The notes under the pieces are model-generated. The model saw only the letters and a program-made list of their open reading frames with translations. It made no database searches and had not been told where the DNA came from. A DNA stretch of 46,186 bases from an uncultured Actinomycetes bacterium (GTDB lineage: Bacteria; Actinomycetota; Actinomycetes; Mycobacteriales; Mycobacteriaceae). Location: NCBI GenBank assembly GCA_903884065.1, contig CAISDL010000097.1:1-46186 (forward strand), read 5' to 3'. Numbering within the stretch: position 1 is the first letter of the stretch; the number at the start of each line of letters is the position of its first letter. Positions 42,108-46,186 of this stretch are shown here, in pieces. The position numbers were made by a program, and so were the translations under genes.

Positions 42108-43294
42108 TCGACTTCGAGATACCCGCCGAACTGGCAGCGCAGCGCGACGAGATCCGCGCGTTCGTCGCCGAGAAGGTCGTGCCCTACGAGCGCGACCCGC
42201 GCCTGACCCGGCACGGCCCCAACGAGGAGTTGCGCACCGAACTGGTGGGTTTGGCGCGCCAGGCCGGGCTGCTGACCTTCCAGGCGCCGCGCCGCTTCGG
42301 CGGCCGCGAGCCCTCGCACTGCGAGCAGGCGGTGCTCTTCGAGGCGGCCGGTTGGTCGACGCTCGGTCCGGTGGCCCTCAACTGTGCCGCCCCCGATGAG
42401 GGCAACATGTTCATCCTGGGCAAGATCGCCGACGAGAGGCAGGCCGAGGAATTCCTGGTTCCGGTGATCGACGGCCGTCAGCGTTCGGTGTTCGCGATGA
42501 CCGAACCCGACGGCGCGGGGTCCGATCCCGACCAGTTGAAGACCGAGGCGGTCTACCAATCCGGGCCGGATGGCGGACAGTACGTCATCAACGGCCGCAA
42601 ATGGCTCATCACCGGCGCCAACGGGGCGCGCACCTGGATCATCATGGCGCGGGTGGCGCCCAACCCGCACGGCGGGGACGGGCCGACCCTGTTCCTCTGC
42701 GACGGCCGGACGCCCGGCATCGAACTGGAACGGGTGATGGACACCATGGACCGCAACTACGTGGAGGGGCACGGCGTGGTGCGGTTCGACAACCTGACGC
42801 TGCCCGCCTCGGCGGTGCTCGGCGAGGTCGGTCAGGCGCTGCGCTACGCACAGATGCGGCTGGCGCCCGCCAGGCTGACGCACTGCATGCGCTGGCTGGG
42901 CGCGGCCACCCGGGCACAGTCCATCGCGATCGAGCACGCCCGTAACCGCACCGCGTTCGGTAAGCCGCTGGGTGAGCACGAGGGCGTCAGTTTCATGCTG
43001 GCGGACAACGAGATTGCGATTCAACAGAGCCGGCTGGCCATCTGGTGGGCGTGCTGGACCCTGGATCAGGGCGCCAAGGGCCGGCACGAAAGCTCGATGG
43101 TCAAGGCGGCCGTGTCCGAGGATCTGTTCAAGGTGGCCGACCGTTGCGTGCAGGTGCTCGGTGGGATGGGCATCTCCGACGAGACCCCGGTCGGCATGAT
43201 CTTCTCCGACATGCGGGCATTCAGGCTCTACGACGGGCCGACCGAGGTTCACAAGTACGCCATCGCGCGTCAGGTGCTCCGGGAGCCGCGGTGA
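42104..43294 (+). CDS. Acyl-CoA dehydrogenase (ACAD11-like partner)
   Basis: The 396-residue flavoenzyme starts at the TTG at 42104, behind AAGGGGA, and overlaps the previous stop by 4 bp. It has ACAD landmarks: FAMTEPDGAGSDPDQLKT (FAD/substrate loop), GRKWLITGANGA, RTAFGKPLGEHEGVSFMLAD, and the C-terminal VLGGMGISDETPVG followed by YDGPTEVHKYAIARQVL. It oxidises acyl-CoA to enoyl-CoA. Together with the upstream kinase-fold protein it resembles the two halves of mammalian ACAD11, which handles 4-hydroxy fatty acids. That link is by analogy. The SDR gene overlaps its 3' end. Confidence 0.9.
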   Translation: MIDFEIPAELAAQRDEIRAFVAEKVVPYERDPRLTRHGPNEELRTELVGLARQAGLLTFQAPRRFGGREPSHCEQAVLFEAAGWSTLGPVALNCAAPDEGNMFILGKIADERQAEEFLVPVIDGRQRSVFAMTEPDGAGSDPDQLKTEAVYQSGPDGGQYVINGRKWLITGANGARTWIIMARVAPNPHGGDGPTLFLCDGRTPGIELERVMDTMDRNYVEGHGVVRFDNLTLPASAVLGEVGQALRYAQMRLAPARLTHCMRWLGAATRAQSIAIEHARNRTAFGKPLGEHEGVSFMLADNEIAIQQSRLAIWWACWTLDQGAKGRHESSMVKAAVSEDLFKVADRCVQVLGGMGISDETPVGMIFSDMRAFRLYDGPTEVHKYAIARQVLREPR

Positions 43295-44052
43295 GCGTTC
43301 TCGACCTCTTCCGCCTCGACGATCGCGTCGTCATCGTCACCGGCGCCTCCTCCGGCCTGGGGGTGTCCTTCGCGCAGGCGTTCGCCGAGGCCGGGGCGGA
43401 CCTGGTTCTCGGCGCCCGGCGGGTGGAGAAGATGACCCACACCGCCGCGTTGGTCGAGGCGGCCGGAAGGCGCGTCTGCACCCGCAAGACCGACGTCGCC
43501 GACGCCGGGCAGTGTCAACAGTTGGTCGACGCGGCGATGGCCGAATTCGGCCGGGTCGACGTCCTGATCAACAACGCCGGCGTGGGGACCGCCGTTCCGG
43601 CCAGCCGGGAGACCGCCGAGGAGTTCCGGTCGGTCGTCGACGTCAATCTGCACGGCTCGTACTGGATGGCCCAGGCGTGCGGGCGGGTGATGCAACCGGG
43701 CAGTTCGATCATCAACATCGCCAGCGTGCTCGCCCTCACCACGGCGGGACTGCCCCAAGCGGCCTACAGCGCGTCGAAGGCCGCGGTGATCGGTCTGACC
43801 CGCGACCTGGCGCAGCAGTGGAGTGGCCGCAAGGGAATCCGGGTCAACGCGTTGGCGCCCGGCTTCTTCGCCAGTGAGATGACCGACGAACTCAAGCCCG
43901 GATACCTCGACGGCCTGATGCCGCGGATCGTCATGGGACGACTGGGCGACGCGGCCGAACTGGCCGCGACGGCGGTCTGGCTGGCCTCACCCGCCGGTGG
44001 TTACGTCACCGGGCAGACGATCGTCGTCGACGGCGGCCTGACCATCGCCTGA
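43291..44052 (+). CDS. Short-chain dehydrogenase/reductase, third gene of the acyl-CoA operon
   Basis: The 253-residue SDR starts at the GTG at 43291, overlapping the preceding stop by 4 bp. Motifs: TGASSGLG, LINNAGVG, the catalytic Ser in INIASVLAL, YSASK and PGFFASEM. The C-terminal YVTGQTIVVDGGLTI is the usual SDR end. It probably oxidises or reduces a hydroxyacyl intermediate made with the upstream kinase-like and ACAD enzymes. Substrate not shown. Confidence 0.9.
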   Translation: MSVLDLFRLDDRVVIVTGASSGLGVSFAQAFAEAGADLVLGARRVEKMTHTAALVEAAGRRVCTRKTDVADAGQCQQLVDAAMAEFGRVDVLINNAGVGTAVPASRETAEEFRSVVDVNLHGSYWMAQACGRVMQPGSSIINIASVLALTTAGLPQAAYSASKAAVIGLTRDLAQQWSGRKGIRVNALAPGFFASEMTDELKPGYLDGLMPRIVMGRLGDAAELAATAVWLASPAGGYVTGQTIVVDGGLTIA

Positions 44053-44109
44053 GGGCGTATCTACCCGCACCGGCCCGCTGCCGGGACGCGGTGGGTACTG
44101 TCAGCGATC

Positions 44110-44730
44110 GTGACCGTAGGAGAACAAGTTCAGGCCTCGCTGGACCACTGGAGCACGGGCGAGGGGCGTTCGGCGATGTGGCACGCCACCGCCGCCCTCG
44201 ACGAGACCGCGAGCAAGCGCTATCCGTGGCTGGACCCCGCTCCCCGGTTCAAACGGACCGTGCGCGACGACCTGGACATCTTCGCGGCGATGACGGCGCC
44301 CGACATCGACTTCGTCAACTCGCGCTTTCCGGTTCCGGTGCCCGGCGATGGTTCCGACCGGCGACCCGACATCGCCGACGTGCTGTACGCGGTGCACCGT
44401 TACCTGCACGAGGACGAGAACGCCATGCCCGCGGGCTGCGAGATCACGGCCCACGCCGAGGGCGTGCCGATGTTCGAGATCGCCAGCGGCCGGCTGTGGC
44501 TGCGCGCCTCGGCAGTTCTCGGCCTGCTGGGGATCGCGGTGTTCTCCGCCGAGAACAAGGGCGAGCAGATCCCGGAGAACTACCAACTGGGCTGGCGTCA
44601 GCACGTCTTCCACGTCTGCGGTTGGTGGGGGTGGCAGAACCACTTCCGCGACATCGTCTCCCGGACGGATATCCCGCAGTTCACTTTGGACTTCGCCGAG
44701 GAGTGGGATACCTGGGGGCCGGTGACCTGA
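44110..44730 (+). CDS. Conserved hypothetical protein
   Basis: The 206-residue protein starts at a GTG with no strong Shine-Dalgarno. It is soluble, Trp-rich in the C-terminal third (HVCGWWGWQNHFRDIV, EEWDTWGPVT) and contains no signal peptide or known motif I can name. One moderately hydrophobic stretch, LWLRASAVLGLLGIAVF, is probably buried rather than membrane. It follows the SDR gene after 57 bp and ends 186 bp before the PAS protein. I cannot assign a family. Confidence 0.65.
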   Translation: MTVGEQVQASLDHWSTGEGRSAMWHATAALDETASKRYPWLDPAPRFKRTVRDDLDIFAAMTAPDIDFVNSRFPVPVPGDGSDRRPDIADVLYAVHRYLHEDENAMPAGCEITAHAEGVPMFEIASGRLWLRASAVLGLLGIAVFSAENKGEQIPENYQLGWRQHVFHVCGWWGWQNHFRDIVSRTDIPQFTLDFAEEWDTWGPVT

Positions 44731-44812
44731 CGCTGGCACGAACCGGCTGAGCAGGTCCCAGGCGCCGACCGCGCACCGCCTACATCGGGGTGGCGAGACT
44801 AGGGTTGGTGTC

Positions 44813-44911
44813 GTGGGCATCGTCCGGAGCAGTCACTTCGGAACTCAACGTTCAACCGGGCCATTGTTCGGGAAGCTGGATTCGCGACCCACGTTCTTCT
44901 GGTCGCGGTAG
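44813..44911 (+). CDS. Possible leader ORF or frameshifted 5' end of the PAS protein
   Basis: A 32-codon frame runs from the GTG at 44813 to the TAG at 44909-44911, with more G/C-ending codons than the PAS frame over the same bases. It reads GIVRSSHFGTQRSTGPLFGK then LDSRPTFFWSR. The PAS gene's first in-frame ATG follows 5 bp later. It may be a translated leader, or the true N-terminus of the PAS protein separated by a frameshift. No SD is strong at either start. Confidence 0.35.
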   Translation: MGIVRSSHFGTQRSTGPLFGKLDSRPTFFWSR

Positions 44912-44916
44912 GCGAT

Positions 44917-46186
44917 ATGGCGCACGGCGTCGTGTGGTTGGACCACATTCTGGAGACGGCCAACGTCAACCCCGCAGCGGCGGACCTGCTCGACCTTCCG
45001 CCCGGCGAGGTGCCGGCCTCAGACTTCATCGCCGCGATGAAGCGCCTCGGGGAGCGGGCATCGAACCACGCGGAGATTCCCGCGATGGTGCCCTCGTTCT
45101 TCGATGACGTCGAGGACATCGACGTCACCTTCCGCTTTGCCGGGGCCCCCACCCTGATCCACGTGTCGTCCTACACCGCCCGGCAGGGCGCGTTCAGTGG
45201 CACCGTCTGGGCCTTTGAAGACGTGTCGGCGTTGGCGGACGCCCTTGAGGCCAGTGAAGCGGCCCAGGCCCTGCTGCGGGCCAGTGCGGACAGCATGCTC
45301 GATCCCCAGATGCTGCTGGAGGCGGTCCGTGACCGCGATGGCCGGGTGGTCGATTTCGTCTACCGCAGCGTCAACCCCGCCACCTGTTCCTACCTGGGAC
45401 TCGACGAGGGCGATCTCGTCGGCCACCACCAACTCGAGTTCACCCCGAATATGGACAGCTCCGGACTTCACGGGCGATACATCCAATGTCTGGAGGACGG
45501 GAACCCGCTGGTTCTCGATGGCTTCTCCTTGTTCAACGAAATCCTCGACGACGCCCGCCGCTATGACATCCGCGCCACCGTTGCCGGTCCTGACTTGTTG
45601 AACGTCACCCGGAGGGACGTCACCGATCGATTCGACGTCACCCAGCGCATCGCCGCCTCCGAGCAGAACTACCGCCTGCTCGCCGAGAACGCCGGGGACA
45701 TGGTCGCCCACGTCCGAGACGGCACGTTCGTCTGGGTCTCCCCGTCCGCCGCGACTGTGGTCGGCGCGTCAGCCTCCTACTGGGTGGGCCGTGAAATGCG
45801 GGAGATCATTCCGCCCGCAGACCTTTCCGCGTTTTCCACCGGGCTGAAGACGCTCGCACTGGGCGGCGTGATCCAGCAGCGCATCCGGGTGAAGTCGGCG
45901 GACGGCGGCACACACTGGATCGACCTGCACGCCAAGCCTTTCCACGATGCCGAGGGCCGCCAGGACGGTTTCACCGCCGCACTGCGCCTGGTCGATGACC
46001 AGGTGGCCGGCGAGCAGGCGGTGGAGGCGGCCCGCCGGCTACAGGCCAGGGCCGACGAACGCTACCGCCGATTGATGGACAACGCCGCCGTCGGTATGTG
46101 CATGACCACCCCGCAGGGTCGCTTCACCGACGTCAACGACGCGATGTGCGAGCTATTCGGCTACGCGCAGGAGGCCCTCACACAGA
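44917..46186 (+). CDS. Multi-PAS sensor protein, 3' end cut by window edge
   Basis: From the first in-frame ATG at 44917 there are 423 visible codons. At least four PAS-like domains are seen: about 5-100 (TANVNPAAADLLDLPPGEV), 120-235 (RSVNPATCSYLGLDEGDLVG), 248-365 (ENAGDMVAHVRDGTFVWVSP) and 382 onward (NAAVGMCMTTPQGRFTDVND). No kinase, GGDEF or EAL motif is reached before the edge. In actinobacteria such proteins usually end in a GGDEF or phosphatase domain, so a cyclic-di-GMP or other signalling output is likely but not visible. Confidence 0.8.
   Translation, partial: MAHGVVWLDHILETANVNPAAADLLDLPPGEVPASDFIAAMKRLGERASNHAEIPAMVPSFFDDVEDIDVTFRFAGAPTLIHVSSYTARQGAFSGTVWAFEDVSALADALEASEAAQALLRASADSMLDPQMLLEAVRDRDGRVVDFVYRSVNPATCSYLGLDEGDLVGHHQLEFTPNMDSSGLHGRYIQCLEDGNPLVLDGFSLFNEILDDARRYDIRATVAGPDLLNVTRRDVTDRFDVTQRIAASEQNYRLLAENAGDMVAHVRDGTFVWVSPSAATVVGASASYWVGREMREIIPPADLSAFSTGLKTLALGGVIQQRIRVKSADGGTHWIDLHAKPFHDAEGRQDGFTAALRLVDDQVAGEQAVEAARRLQARADERYRRLMDNAAVGMCMTTPQGRFTDVNDAMCELFGYAQEALTQ

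Overview
The window is high-GC actinobacterial DNA, almost certainly from a Mycolicibacterium-type (rapid-growing) mycobacterium. This rests on gene content and on gene order remembered from M. tuberculosis: a standalone LigD-type polymerase divergent from ligC (Rv3730c-Rv3731); tadA, its associated gene, tyrA, a glycolipid-binding-domain gene and proZ-W-V-X (Rv3752c-Rv3759c) followed by a LapA-like gene (Rv3760); then an alkylsulfatase and a TcrY/TcrX two-component pair (Rv3762c, Rv3764c-Rv3765c). LpqH, wax-ester synthase, haemophore and PecA-like proteins are also mycobacterial hallmarks. No database search was run, so all names come from motif reading.

Layout. 1-2050: a truncated membrane-protein gene behind an IdeR-like iron box, two small secreted proteins, a haemophore-family protein, and a decayed excisionase-type HTH gene. 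2051-7761: DNA repair (LigD-type polymerase, LigC), GluQRS, a methyltransferase and a saccharopine-dehydrogenase-like enzyme. 7799-14276: a 1469-residue secreted protein with a PecA-like aspartic protease set inside a beta-solenoid, a CYP164-like P450 and an RNase T2. 14396-17825: a two-gene operon of a 12-TM membrane protein with a cytosolic C-terminal domain, overlapping by 8 bp a reverse-transcriptase-family gene with a YNDD active site, then a terminator-like hairpin. This is the most novel item. 17970-24565: tgt, lpqH, a wax-ester synthase/DGAT with a DosR-like box, a small lipoprotein and a large secreted beta-propeller protein. 24823-33412: tRNA-Ser(CGA), tadA and partner, tyrA, the osmoprotectant ABC operon, LapA-like, histidine phosphatase, a 15-bp minisatellite in a divergent promoter, an SDR and a coiled-coil protein. 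33409-46186: alkylsulfatase, SulP transporter, TcrY/TcrX-like kinase and regulator, DUF1622 plus ThrE exporter, a phosphotransferase/acyl-CoA dehydrogenase/SDR operon, a conserved hypothetical and the start of a multi-PAS sensor.

Themes. Queuosine tRNA modification is represented twice (GluQRS and Tgt), and Tgt has an atypical base pocket. Iron/haem and dormancy-lipid genes carry recognisable regulator boxes. The alkylsulfatase and the SulP transporter are divergent neighbours and could be linked through sulfate. The reverse transcriptase operon lies between a secreted RNase T2 gene and tgt and has no transposase, integrase or intron features nearby.
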